From positions 1-64,000 of the forward strand of contig NZ_VNIK02000014.1 in assembly GCF_007785775.2 (NCBI RefSeq): 64,000 nt of DNA. The letters run 5' to 3'. This stretch comes from Flagellimonas hadalis (lineage in GTDB: Bacteria > Bacteroidota > Bacteroidia > Flavobacteriales > Flavobacteriaceae). The position numbers were made by a program, and so were the translations under genes. Within the stretch, counting starts at the first letter, position 1. Each line of letters opens with the position of its first letter. This document shows, in pieces, positions 34,120 through 41,468 of this stretch. The notes under the pieces were generated by a model. The model had not been told where the DNA came from. It worked only from the letters and a program-made list of their open reading frames with translations, and made no database searches.

Positions 34120-34179
34120 ATAGCTTTACTATCATATTATGATACTTTAACTTTCAATTAACTATTGCTGATTTTCCCG

Positions 34180-34187
34180 TATTTTTG
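34180..34187 (+). promoter_or_regulatory. -7 box TATTTTTG of tag
   Basis: Exact TAnnTTTG, 16 nt before the ATG at 34204. Confidence 0.55.
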
Positions 34188-34203
34188 AAAAAAATTGCAA
34201 CAT

Positions 34204-34767
34204 ATGGAAAAACATAGGTGTGGATGGTGTATCGGTGACCCCTTGTATGAAGCTTATCATGACACGGAATGGGGAGTTCCCGTCAAGGATGATGATACCC
34301 TCTTCGAATTTTTGATCCTGGAAACCTTTCAGGCGGGGCTGAGTTGGATCACCGTATTGCGAAAGCGTGATAATTTCCGAAGGGCGTTTGATCAATTCGA
34401 TTATAAAAAAATTGCCGCCTACGATCAGGATAAGATCGATTCGTTGTTGGAAGATCCAGGCATCATCCGGAACAAATTGAAAGTACACGCCACCGTCTCC
34501 AATGCGATCGCTTTCATGGACATCCAGAAGGAATTTGGTAGTTTCAGTGACTATATCTGGGGGTTCGTCAATGGCAGTCCGATCAAAAATCAATTGGAAA
34601 ACTACAAGCACGCCCCTGCAACCACCCCTATTTCGGATGCCATCAGCAAGGACCTGAAAAAGCGGGGCTTCAAGTTTGTGGGCAGCACCGTGATCTATGC
34701 CCACATGCAGGCCACTGGCATGGTGAACGATCACGAAATCCACTGTTTTAGATACCATGAAGTATAA
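34204..34767 (+). CDS. tag: DNA-3-methyladenine glycosylase I
   Basis: 187 residues, family-normal. It removes 3-methyladenine from alkylated DNA as the first step of base-excision repair. RCGWCIGDPLYEAYHDTEWGVP near the N-terminus and HEIHCFRYHE at the C-terminus supply the Cys/His zinc site of Tag, and ETFQAGLSWITVLRKR is the helix-hairpin core. The ATG at 34204 is preferred to a TTG at 34195. It overlaps the next gene by 11 bp, as the first of three co-directional genes. Confidence 0.96.
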   Translation: MEKHRCGWCIGDPLYEAYHDTEWGVPVKDDDTLFEFLILETFQAGLSWITVLRKRDNFRRAFDQFDYKKIAAYDQDKIDSLLEDPGIIRNKLKVHATVSNAIAFMDIQKEFGSFSDYIWGFVNGSPIKNQLENYKHAPATTPISDAISKDLKKRGFKFVGSTVIYAHMQATGMVNDHEIHCFRYHEV

Positions 34768-35338
34768 GATTTTTGCCATAGCACTCCTCTTCATGCCTTT
34801 TTTTGGTATGTCTCAGGAAAAACATGAACAGGAGTTCCGAATAAAAAAGAGCCAGTTTCCCGATGCGGCCCTGGAACAAATCGAGCAATATTTGGGCGAT
34901 GCCAAAAGAATACGATTCTACCAAGAACTGGACAGTACCAAAAAAAGTTATGAGGCCAAGTTCAAAAAAGGTAGGCTCCACTATAGCGTGGAGTTCAACG
35001 AGACTGGAAAACTGGAAGATGTGGAATTCATCATCAAGGAAAGGGACATTCCCGAAGATTCTTGGAATGCCATACTAGAGCACCTCCAAGAAAATTATCC
35101 AAAATTTCGCATTAAAAAAATCCAACAGCAATATCCCTTGGCCGACCGAGAGCCAAAAAAAACACTGCACGAAGCTTTTCAAAACCTGATTTTGCCCTAT
35201 ATCAATTACGAACTCGTCTTTTCCGCCAAAAAGGACAAGGGGTTCCAAACCTATGAGGCTCTTTTCAATTCAGAAGGCACTTTGATCAACATCCGTAAAT
35301 CATCCCCCCTTAGTTACGACCATGTCCTATACCCATAA
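34757..35338 (+). CDS. Secreted protein of unknown function
   Basis: 193 residues. A signal peptide (about 1-19, FFGMSQ) precedes a soluble Lys/Glu-rich domain. Two related stretches are visible: one near residues 60-80 (YEAKFKKGRLHYSVEFNETGKL) and one near 160-180 (YEALFNSEGTLINI). The pairing of a strand with EF-NxTG-L resembles PepSY-like repeats, but I cannot assign the family. It overlaps tag by 11 bp and the DUF2490 gene by 17 bp, so it is part of that operon. Confidence 0.72.
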   Translation: MKYKIFAIALLFMPFFGMSQEKHEQEFRIKKSQFPDAALEQIEQYLGDAKRIRFYQELDSTKKSYEAKFKKGRLHYSVEFNETGKLEDVEFIIKERDIPEDSWNAILEHLQENYPKFRIKKIQQQYPLADREPKKTLHEAFQNLILPYINYELVFSAKKDKGFQTYEALFNSEGTLINIRKSSPLSYDHVLYP

Positions 35339-36008
35339 ATGGCCCTTTTTTCTTTTGATTTTTCTCTTTTTTGGCAACCTCCATGCCCAAGACAACCTTA
35401 CCGGTTATTGGCAGCCGGAATTCGCCATAAATTATGATGTCAACAAAGCCTATTCGCACAATTTTTCGGTGACCAATCGAAATTACATCATCAAGGACAG
35501 TGAGGTTTTGTTGAAAACGAGACAGATCGACCTGGTCCATTTTTCAAAACTGGACATCAAGGACAATCAGAGCATTGCCCTTGGGGTGCAGTATCGGTTC
35601 AGGAACAATTTTGATGACGGGGAGAACGAACTTAGGCTCACACAACAGTACAACGTGACCAGCAAACCTTTTTCGGTGCGCTACGGGCATCGGTTTCGAG
35701 CGGAGCAGCGCATCACCCAACCACTGACCACGCACAGGTTCCGCTACCGTTTTGCGGTGGATTTTCCATTGAAGGGCGAAAAACTGGACATGGGGGAACC
35801 TTATTTTGTGGGTAGTTTCGAAAACCTGCTCAGTGTTGCCAAAGGCAACTCGCCCCAATTCGACACCAGGCTCAACGGACAGGTCGGGTGGCAACTGGAG
35901 CATGGACTCAAAATTCAGGTAGGGGTGGAATACCGTATCGAAGAATACACTTCGGGGCTGCCACAAAATGTGGTGTTCTTACTCACCAGTGCCCAGTTGT
36001 CCCTGTAA
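35322..36008 (+). CDS. DUF2490 outer-membrane-like protein
   Basis: 228 residues. A signal peptide (about 1-22, LHAQ) is followed by alternating beta strands rich in aromatic and Arg residues (SIALGVQYRFRNNF, VRYGHRFRAEQR, HRFRYRFAVDF), the DUF2490 pattern of a small beta-barrel. Function is unknown. The last 30 bp overlap the convergent aat gene. Confidence 0.82.
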   Translation: MSYTHKWPFFLLIFLFFGNLHAQDNLTGYWQPEFAINYDVNKAYSHNFSVTNRNYIIKDSEVLLKTRQIDLVHFSKLDIKDNQSIALGVQYRFRNNFDDGENELRLTQQYNVTSKPFSVRYGHRFRAEQRITQPLTTHRFRYRFAVDFPLKGEKLDMGEPYFVGSFENLLSVAKGNSPQFDTRLNGQVGWQLEHGLKIQVGVEYRIEEYTSGLPQNVVFLLTSAQLSL

Positions 36009-36659
36009 AATTTCCATAAACCTGTTTCTGGGGATCAATTCGGCACCCAGGCTTTCCAAATGATCGGTATGGACTTGGCAATCGATGAGCCGATATCTTT
36101 TTTGTTGGAGTTCCTGCACCATTTTTATAAAAGCGTATTTGGAGGCATTGGGCCTTAAGCTGAACATGCTTTCCCCGCAGAACACATGGCCGAGGTCCAC
36201 GCCATAAAGTCCGCCCACCAATTGCCCTTCTTCCCAAACCTCGTAGGAGCGTGCGATTTTCTTGTGATGAAGGTCCGTGTAGGCCATCTTCATCTCCGGG
36301 GTGATCCATGTACCTTGTTGTCCACTCCGTTCCACTTTGGCACAGTGTTCCATCACTTTCTCAAAACAGGTATCTTGGGTGAGCCTGAACTTGTCGCTCC
36401 GCAACTCCTTCCGCATGCTCTTGGATATCTTTACTTTATCGGGAAAAAGCACCATTCTGGGGTCCGGGCTCCACCAGAGGATCAGGGCATCGTCATTGAA
36501 CCAAGGGAAAATACCGTTCTTATAGGCCAAAAGAAGTCTTTCTGGCGATAGGTCACCGCCCACAGCAAGAAGACCGTCATCGTTGGCCATCTCCACTGGG
36601 GGAAATTCCAACCGCTTTCCTAAAAAATAGAGTGGAAATTTGTTCCCGTAGTTTTCCAA
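35979..36659 (-). CDS. aat: Leucyl/phenylalanyl-tRNA--protein transferase
   Basis: 226 residues. It adds Leu or Phe from tRNA to N-terminal Arg or Lys of proteins, marking them for ClpAP/ClpS degradation. Conserved parts are FPPVEMANDDGLLAVGGDLSPERLLLAY, GIFPWFNDD, WWSPDPRMVL, and GLYGVDLGHVFCGESMFS. The start is TTG at 36659; a TAA lies four codons upstream and the next Met is inside the conserved core. A TATTTTTA box is at 36675-36682. Confidence 0.95.
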   Translation of the reverse strand: MENYGNKFPLYFLGKRLEFPPVEMANDDGLLAVGGDLSPERLLLAYKNGIFPWFNDDALILWWSPDPRMVLFPDKVKISKSMRKELRSDKFRLTQDTCFEKVMEHCAKVERSGQQGTWITPEMKMAYTDLHHKKIARSYEVWEEGQLVGGLYGVDLGHVFCGESMFSLRPNASKYAFIKMVQELQQKRYRLIDCQVHTDHLESLGAELIPRNRFMEILQGQLGTGE

Positions 36660-36705
36660 AATGCTGTTTTATCCTAAAAATAAGCAATGTGGAACAAAAC
36701 TGAAT

Positions 36706-36829
36706 AGGCTGCCCAAAAAGAAGCTGTTTTCTGTCAGGTTGAGCGGAGTCGAGAATGTGATGATTATTACAGTCAATAGGTTTCGACTGCGCTCAACCTG
36801 ACAGAAAACAGCTTCTTTTTGTACAGCCT
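36706..36829. repeat. 124-bp palindromic element (49-nt inverted repeats)
   Basis: Arms 36706-36754 and 36781-36829 are complementary at 44-45 of 49 positions, with a 26-nt spacer. The innermost 40 nt of each arm differ at two positions. The core TTCGACTGCGCTCA recurs in the leuS insertion at 22918-23006. The hairpin also carries T runs and may end transcription of the DUF3127 gene (stop at 36873). Confidence 0.8.
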
Positions 36830-36872
36830 TTCCTATAAATTTTTCTTTCCCAAAGGAAAGATGGTTGGCTTT

Positions 36873-37250
36873 TTAGAACGGAAGGTCGTCGTGATCCTCC
36901 TCATTGAGGTCATCGGCGGGCTCAAAAGCCTCCATCGGGGGAACAGGGGGCATGTTGCCGTTGCCGGCCTCAGCCTGTAGGTTCTCTATGCGCCATCCTT
37001 GGATGGAGTTGAAATATTTGGTCTCTCCCTGGGGGTTCACCCATTCCCTGCCTCTTAGGTTGATGCTTATCTTCACGGCCTGGCCCACTTTATAGTTGTC
37101 CAACAAATCACACTTGTCCTGCACAAATTCCACCAAAATATGCTGGGGATATTGTTCTTCCGTGGTCACTACGACCTCCCTTTTCCTAAAACCATTGTTT
37201 CCGAAGGTTTTGGTATCATCGATCATTTTGATTTTTCCCTGAACTTCCAT
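36873..37250 (-). CDS. DUF3127 protein with SSB-like acidic tail
   Basis: 125 residues. DUF3127 covers about residues 1-85 (GKIKMIDDTKTFGNNGFRKRE ... EWVNPQGETKYFNSI), a probable OB-fold. It is followed by a Gly/Asn/Pro linker and an acidic tail ending DDLPF. The tail copies the C-terminal peptide of single-stranded DNA-binding proteins (usually DDDIPF). A role at single-stranded DNA is inferred; the family function is not established. The -7 box TACTTTTG lies 22 nt upstream of the start. Confidence 0.83.
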   Translation of the reverse strand: MEVQGKIKMIDDTKTFGNNGFRKREVVVTTEEQYPQHILVEFVQDKCDLLDNYKVGQAVKISINLRGREWVNPQGETKYFNSIQGWRIENLQAEAGNGNMPPVPPMEAFEPADDLNEEDHDDLPF

Positions 37251-37272
37251 TATGTTAATTTTTGTTGAATTT

Positions 37273-37280
37273 CAAAAGTA
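37273..37280 (-). promoter_or_regulatory. -7 box TACTTTTG of the DUF3127 gene
   Basis: Exact TAnnTTTG on the minus strand, 22 nt before the ATG at 37250. Confidence 0.55.
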
Positions 37281-37373
37281 CATAAAATGAATCCTATTGA
37301 AAACCCGTTATGCTAACTAACTATCAACATGTTTTCCATTTTCCGCTATCTTTAAAACACAATCCGACCAACA

Positions 37374-38525
37374 ATGAACTTCAGCCCCCAAAGGAAAGCT
37401 TCCAATATTACCTTGTTGATATCTGCATTCATCATTGTGAGCTTGATCTTGTGGAACACCAACAGTTTTTTCAGGAAGTTCAAGGAAGAGGAGCGTTTGA
37501 AAATGGAAATATGGGCCACGGCCCAGTTGGAGCTCATCCAATCCCCGGTGGACCAAGAACTGGGCAACCTCACCTTAAAGGTGATGGCCAACAATACGTC
37601 CACTCCCATGATCTTGGTGAATGAGGAAGGGTCCTACAAAACCCACAATATTCCCAAGGACAAGATTGCCGATAGCACCTATATCCGACAAAAGATAGAG
37701 CAGTTCAAAAATGAGAACGAACCTATACAAATCATCCAGGAAGATGAGTTGCTGGAAACGCTCTACTACGGAAATTCCGAGGTCCTCAACAAGTTGAAGT
37801 ATTACCCCCTTGCGCTACTGCTCATCATATGCCTGTTCGGGACGGTCATTTTCTTTTTCTTCAAGACCAACAAGGCTTCGGAACAGAACAAGCTCTGGGC
37901 GGGCATGGCCAAGGAGACCGCCCACCAGATCGGCACACCGCTTACATCGCTCATGGGCTGGAACGAACTGTTGAAAACCGAGGACATCAATCCGGATGTG
38001 ACCAAGGAAATTGCGAAGGACATCGATCGCCTGCAGACCATTACGGAGCGTTTTTCCAAAATTGGCTCCATCCCGGAACTGCACGTCCATGATATTGTGG
38101 AGGAAACCAAAAAGGCCTACGACTATCTGAAACAACGGAGCTCCAAACTGGTCCACTTTTCGTTCAGCAGCAATGTGGAAGAAGCCTTGGTCCTGCTGAA
38201 CCCCCCATTGTACAACTGGAGCATTGAAAACTTGGTTAAAAACGGGATCGATGCGATGAAGGGCAAAGGGAACATCGCCATACAGATCGAGAAAAAAGGA
38301 CAAACGGTCAACATTTTGGTATCGGACACCGGCCACGGAATCGCAAAAAGTGACTTCCAGAACATTTTTAATCCAGGGGTGACCACCAAGAAAAGAGGCT
38401 GGGGATTAGGACTTTCGCTGGTAAAAAGAATCGTGGAAGAGTACCATAAAGGAAAAATTAAAGTATTTTCGTCAAGTAAGGAAGGAACAATCATGCAAAT
38501 TTCCCTAAGAGCAAATGAAAAATGA
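37374..38525 (+). CDS. Orphan sensor histidine kinase
   Basis: 383 residues. Two membrane helices (about 12-30 and 143-163) enclose a periplasmic sensor of about 110 residues. The cytoplasmic part has the H-box ETAHQIGTPLTSL (phospho-acceptor His near residue 184) and HATPase boxes N (ENLVKNGIDAM), G1 (VSDTGHGI) and G2 (WGLGLSLVKRI). No response regulator is adjacent, so its partner is elsewhere. The next gene, a zinc-ribbon membrane protein, starts 8 nt later and may be co-expressed. Confidence 0.9.
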   Translation: MNFSPQRKASNITLLISAFIIVSLILWNTNSFFRKFKEEERLKMEIWATAQLELIQSPVDQELGNLTLKVMANNTSTPMILVNEEGSYKTHNIPKDKIADSTYIRQKIEQFKNENEPIQIIQEDELLETLYYGNSEVLNKLKYYPLALLLIICLFGTVIFFFFKTNKASEQNKLWAGMAKETAHQIGTPLTSLMGWNELLKTEDINPDVTKEIAKDIDRLQTITERFSKIGSIPELHVHDIVEETKKAYDYLKQRSSKLVHFSFSSNVEEALVLLNPPLYNWSIENLVKNGIDAMKGKGNIAIQIEKKGQTVNILVSDTGHGIAKSDFQNIFNPGVTTKKRGWGLGLSLVKRIVEEYHKGKIKVFSSSKEGTIMQISLRANEK

Positions 38526-38533
38526 AATGAGCC

Positions 38534-38884
38534 ATGGCAAAGGAAAAAAAACTTGTAATAAAGGAAGCTGATATTACCAACAACTGCCCCGAATGCTACA
38601 ACCAGGAACTGAAGCTTACCTTCTACCAAAAACACACCTATGGTGCATTCTACCACAGAACGACCAATGAGGTGACCCACGAGATCAAGTGCAAAAAGTG
38701 CAATTCCATCATTTATCCGGTAAACTGGACGCCCGATATCGAAAGGGTCTATGACTATTACAACAAGCTGGTGGCGCCTGACAGGGCATCGGTCCGATTC
38801 ACCATGCTATCCTTTATCATTTTGGCGTTGATGTTGTGCTTGGTGGCGGCAGCGATTTATTTTTTCCTGCAAGGTGCTATTTGA
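38534..38884 (+). CDS. Small zinc-ribbon protein with C-terminal membrane helix
   Basis: 116 residues. Two CxxC pairs (NCPECYN and KCKKCNS, 36 residues apart) form a probable zinc ribbon. A tail-anchor helix follows at about 93-112 (FIILALMLCLVAAAIYFF). The family is unknown to me. It follows the histidine kinase gene directly and overlaps the convergent HIT gene by 8 bp. Confidence 0.72.
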   Translation: MAKEKKLVIKEADITNNCPECYNQELKLTFYQKHTYGAFYHRTTNEVTHEIKCKKCNSIIYPVNWTPDIERVYDYYNKLVAPDRASVRFTMLSFIILALMLCLVAAAIYFFLQGAI

Positions 38885-39269
38885 GGTGGGACCGAATGGC
38901 CGCGGCAACGGTCTCAAACTCTTCTGTAGACAGTTTTTCCTTGTGTTGAAAGGTGGCGTTCGCCATGCTCTGCAAGGGAATGAGGTGCACGTGTACATGG
39001 GGCACTTCCAAACCGATGACCGTCATGCCGACCCGCTTGCAGGGAACGGCTTTTTCCAGTGCAATGGCCACTTTTCGTGAAAACGACATGAGTTTACTAT
39101 ATGACTCCTCGTCCAAATCCCATATTTTGTCCACTTCCTTTTTGGGGACACATAAGGTATGTCCTTTGGCATTTGGATTGATGTCCAAAAAGGCAAAGTT
39201 GTCCTCGTCCTCGGCTATTTTATGGCAGGGAATTTCCCCATTCATGATCTTGGTAAAAATACTGGCCAT
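38877..39269 (-). CDS. HIT family nucleotide hydrolase
   Basis: 130 residues, of the HINT branch of the histidine-triad superfamily. The catalytic motif HVHVHLIPL is near residue 90, and IPCHKIAEDEDNFAFLDINPNAKGHTLCVP is the conserved first half. It probably hydrolyses AMP-linked substrates. It lies downstream of greA in the same direction, but a terminator at 39286 separates the two. Confidence 0.94.
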   Translation of the reverse strand: MASIFTKIMNGEIPCHKIAEDEDNFAFLDINPNAKGHTLCVPKKEVDKIWDLDEESYSKLMSFSRKVAIALEKAVPCKRVGMTVIGLEVPHVHVHLIPLQSMANATFQHKEKLSTEEFETVAAAIRSHLK

Positions 39270-39285
39270 CTTGAGTTGCTTTTTA

Positions 39286-39312
39286 ACTAAAAATCCCGTC
39301 GTGGGACGGGAT
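39286..39312 (-). terminator. Terminator of greA
   Basis: Stem ATCCCGTC / GACGGGAT with loop GTGG, followed on the minus strand by five T. Read-through could supply the HIT gene. Confidence 0.75.
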
Positions 39313-39336
39313 TAAATATACAGATTTTAATCGCTG

Positions 39337-39813
39337 TTACTCCCTGGTGATTTCCAAAACTTCCAATTTCAGGGTTCCATTGGGTACCTTGATCTCTGCC
39401 ATATCCCCTACTGATTTTCCCAACAGGCCTTTTCCTATCGGGGAAGTAACGGATATTTTTCCAGTCTTCAGATTGGCCTCGCTTTCGGCCACCAAGGTAT
39501 ATTTCATGACCATCCCGTTGGCCTGGTTTTTCAATTTTACGGTCGACAGCACCAGAATTTTTGAGTTGTCCAGTTGTGATTCATCTATCAATCGGGCATT
39601 GGCCAAGGTTTCTTCCATCTTGGAGATCTTCATTTCCAAAAGGCCCTGCGCTTCCTTTGCTGCATCATATTCGGCATTCTCAGACAGATCCCCTTTGTCC
39701 CTGGCCTCTGCAATGGCCTGGGATGCCTTTGGACGCTCCACGTCCTTTAGCTGGTTCAGTTCGTCCCTCAACTTCTTTAATCCTTCCGCTGTATAATAAG
39801 ATATCTTGCTCAT
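39337..39813 (-). CDS. greA: Transcription elongation factor GreA
   Basis: 158 residues, family-normal. It rescues backtracked RNA polymerase by stimulating transcript cleavage. SYYTAEGLKKLRDELNQL opens the N-terminal coiled coil, with acidic residues (GDLSENAEYDAAKEAQ) at its tip; a C-terminal FKBP-like domain ends in SPIGKGLLGKSVGD. The ATG at 39813 is the family start; the frame continues to 39903 but without similarity. A -7 box on the minus strand at 39944 would give a leader of about 130 nt. Confidence 0.96.
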   Translation of the reverse strand: MSKISYYTAEGLKKLRDELNQLKDVERPKASQAIAEARDKGDLSENAEYDAAKEAQGLLEMKISKMEETLANARLIDESQLDNSKILVLSTVKLKNQANGMVMKYTLVAESEANLKTGKISVTSPIGKGLLGKSVGDMAEIKVPNGTLKLEVLEITRE

Positions 39814-39943
39814 ATCGTGCTGTTTTAATGCAAAGGAACATCGAAGAAAATCAAAAAAATTTCCCCAATGGTCTCTTTCTTTACAAATACAAAAAATCCT
39901 CAACGATTCCCATGACCTGCATGGTTTTTGCGAGGATTTAACG

Positions 39944-39951
39944 CAAATATA
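39944..39951 (-). promoter_or_regulatory. Possible -7 box TATATTTG of greA
   Basis: Exact TAnnTTTG on the minus strand, 130 nt upstream of the greA start. No closer exact box is present. Confidence 0.4.
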
Positions 39952-39998
39952 GGTAATTTTTGTTCAACTTTGCCGAAGCAGCTCATTGAAAATACGCT

Positions 39999-40433
39999 AT
40001 GAAACATTTCTGGGGCCTTTGCCTTCTTTTGACCTTATTCGCCTGTAGTTCAGACAGTACCAACAGAAACCCCTATTTGCAAGAAGTGAGTTTCCGGTTT
40101 GACCTGAACCTGAACCTGCCTTTGTACAGTAACCTGAAAAACGTTGGGAATCCCGTATATGTGGGGAACAGCGGTGTGGGCACCCGAGGTGCTTTTGTCA
40201 TGAATATCGGTTCGGGCTATTATGCCTTTGAGGCCAGCTGCCCCAACCATGCCCCTAATGATTGCTCCACCATGACCATAGATGGGCAGAATGTGGTCTG
40301 CAGCTGCGAAGGATACACGTATAGCCTATTTACAGGGCAGCAATTGGACAGGCCCAACGATGGAAAAAGATACCATGACCTATTGTATTACAGGGCAACC
40401 CAGAGCGGGAATGTGGTGACCATCTCCAACTGA
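39999..40433 (+). CDS. Rieske-like lipoprotein lacking one iron ligand
   Basis: 144 residues. It has a lipoprotein signal (LFACSS, Cys about 16) and a Rieske-like domain. The first ligand pair appears as CPNH. In the second, the pattern expected as CPCHG reads CSCEG (followed by YTYSLFTGQ), so Glu replaces the second His. A normal [2Fe-2S] Rieske cluster is therefore doubtful. Similar lipoproteins occur in the family, from memory. Its TGA directly abuts the TGA of the convergent oxidoreductase gene (TGATCA at 40431-40436). Confidence 0.7.
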   Translation: MKHFWGLCLLLTLFACSSDSTNRNPYLQEVSFRFDLNLNLPLYSNLKNVGNPVYVGNSGVGTRGAFVMNIGSGYYAFEASCPNHAPNDCSTMTIDGQNVVCSCEGYTYSLFTGQQLDRPNDGKRYHDLLYYRATQSGNVVTISN

Positions 40434-41435
40434 TCAATTATTCCCCAAAATACGGTCCATGACCCAACTGGTGTGCAACCCTGTTTTTCCAGTGGATGGG
40501 TGCATTGTTCTTCCCAAAAGGTGTTCCCTGATGTTTTCCACATGAAATTGCTGCACGTGATCGGGGTGGGGGATTTCCATGAGCTGTAGTCCCGATTCAT
40601 TTTCCAATACCAAAGGAGTCTCGTCCAAAACAGCAAAACTGATTTTTCCTTTGGAACCCAGGATATCGACTTTGTCCTCTCGAAAATAATTGCCAAAATT
40701 CCACAATCCTGTGCCTGTCACACCTCCTTCGTGCAACCAAGTTCCAGAAACCGTATCGTGGGCAGGGTACAGTCCTTGTTGGTTCAATGCAATCCCGTGA
40801 ACGCTTTGGATGTCCCCCAAAAGAAAAGTGAACAGATCAAGTCCGTGACTCGCCAGATCATCAAAATAGCCTCCAGGTGCTACTTTGCTATCCGTTCGCC
40901 AATTGTATTCCCCGCTCAGATCTATGTCACTGGGTGGCTTCGTCTTTTGCCAATGGATGTGACGTACCTGTCCGATCAGGCCTTCCTTCAGCCATTCTTT
41001 CACCTTAAGAAATCTGGGTAGGGAACGGCGGTAATAGGCCACAAATAGTGGAATGCCCTTTGCACGGAACGCTTCATAAATAGCAAGACTGTCCGCATAA
41101 TTGGGCGCCATGGGCTTTTCGACACAGCATGGTTTCCCGGCAGCGGCCACTTTTAGGGCATAAAATTTATGGGAGTCTGGTGGTGTGGCTATGTATATGG
41201 CATCTATCTCCGGATGGTCTATCACCTCATCTGCATTGGTGGTCCATTGGGCTATTTTATGCCTTTCAGCATAATCCTTTGCCTTCCCTGCATTGCGGCG
41301 CATGACCATTCGTACTTCAAAACAAGGAGTGTTGATATACGCAGGAACGCTCTTTTTTTCGGCCACACTGCCACAACCAATGATTCCCCAGCGAAGGGGT
41401 CTGTTTTCAGGAAAAAGAAAATGGGACTCTGCCAT
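40434..41435 (-). CDS. Gfo/Idh/MocA family oxidoreductase
   Basis: 333 residues. The Rossmann motif WGIIGCGSVAEKKSVPAY is near the N-terminus, EKPMAPNYADS near 105 contains the conserved EKP, and GGYFDDLASHGLDL near 180 is the catalytic segment of sugar-type members. The substrate (a sugar, inositol or biliverdin-like compound) is unknown. It follows the TonB receptor gene by 33 nt, but the TACTTTTA box 4 nt before its ATG suggests separate, leaderless transcription. The ATG at 41435 is chosen for this reason. Confidence 0.9.
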   Translation of the reverse strand: MAESHFLFPENRPLRWGIIGCGSVAEKKSVPAYINTPCFEVRMVMRRNAGKAKDYAERHKIAQWTTNADEVIDHPEIDAIYIATPPDSHKFYALKVAAAGKPCCVEKPMAPNYADSLAIYEAFRAKGIPLFVAYYRRSLPRFLKVKEWLKEGLIGQVRHIHWQKTKPPSDIDLSGEYNWRTDSKVAPGGYFDDLASHGLDLFTFLLGDIQSVHGIALNQQGLYPAHDTVSGTWLHEGGVTGTGLWNFGNYFREDKVDILGSKGKISFAVLDETPLVLENESGLQLMEIPHPDHVQQFHVENIREHLLGRTMHPSTGKTGLHTSWVMDRILGNN

Positions 41436-41439
41436 ATTA

Positions 41440-41447
41440 TAAAAGTA
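41440..41447 (-). promoter_or_regulatory. -7 box variant TACTTTTA, 4 nt before ATG
   Basis: TAnnTTTG with A at the last base, on the minus strand; four bases then ATG at 41435. Confidence 0.45.
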
Positions 41448-41468
41448 CAGAATCCCATTCATTACCGT

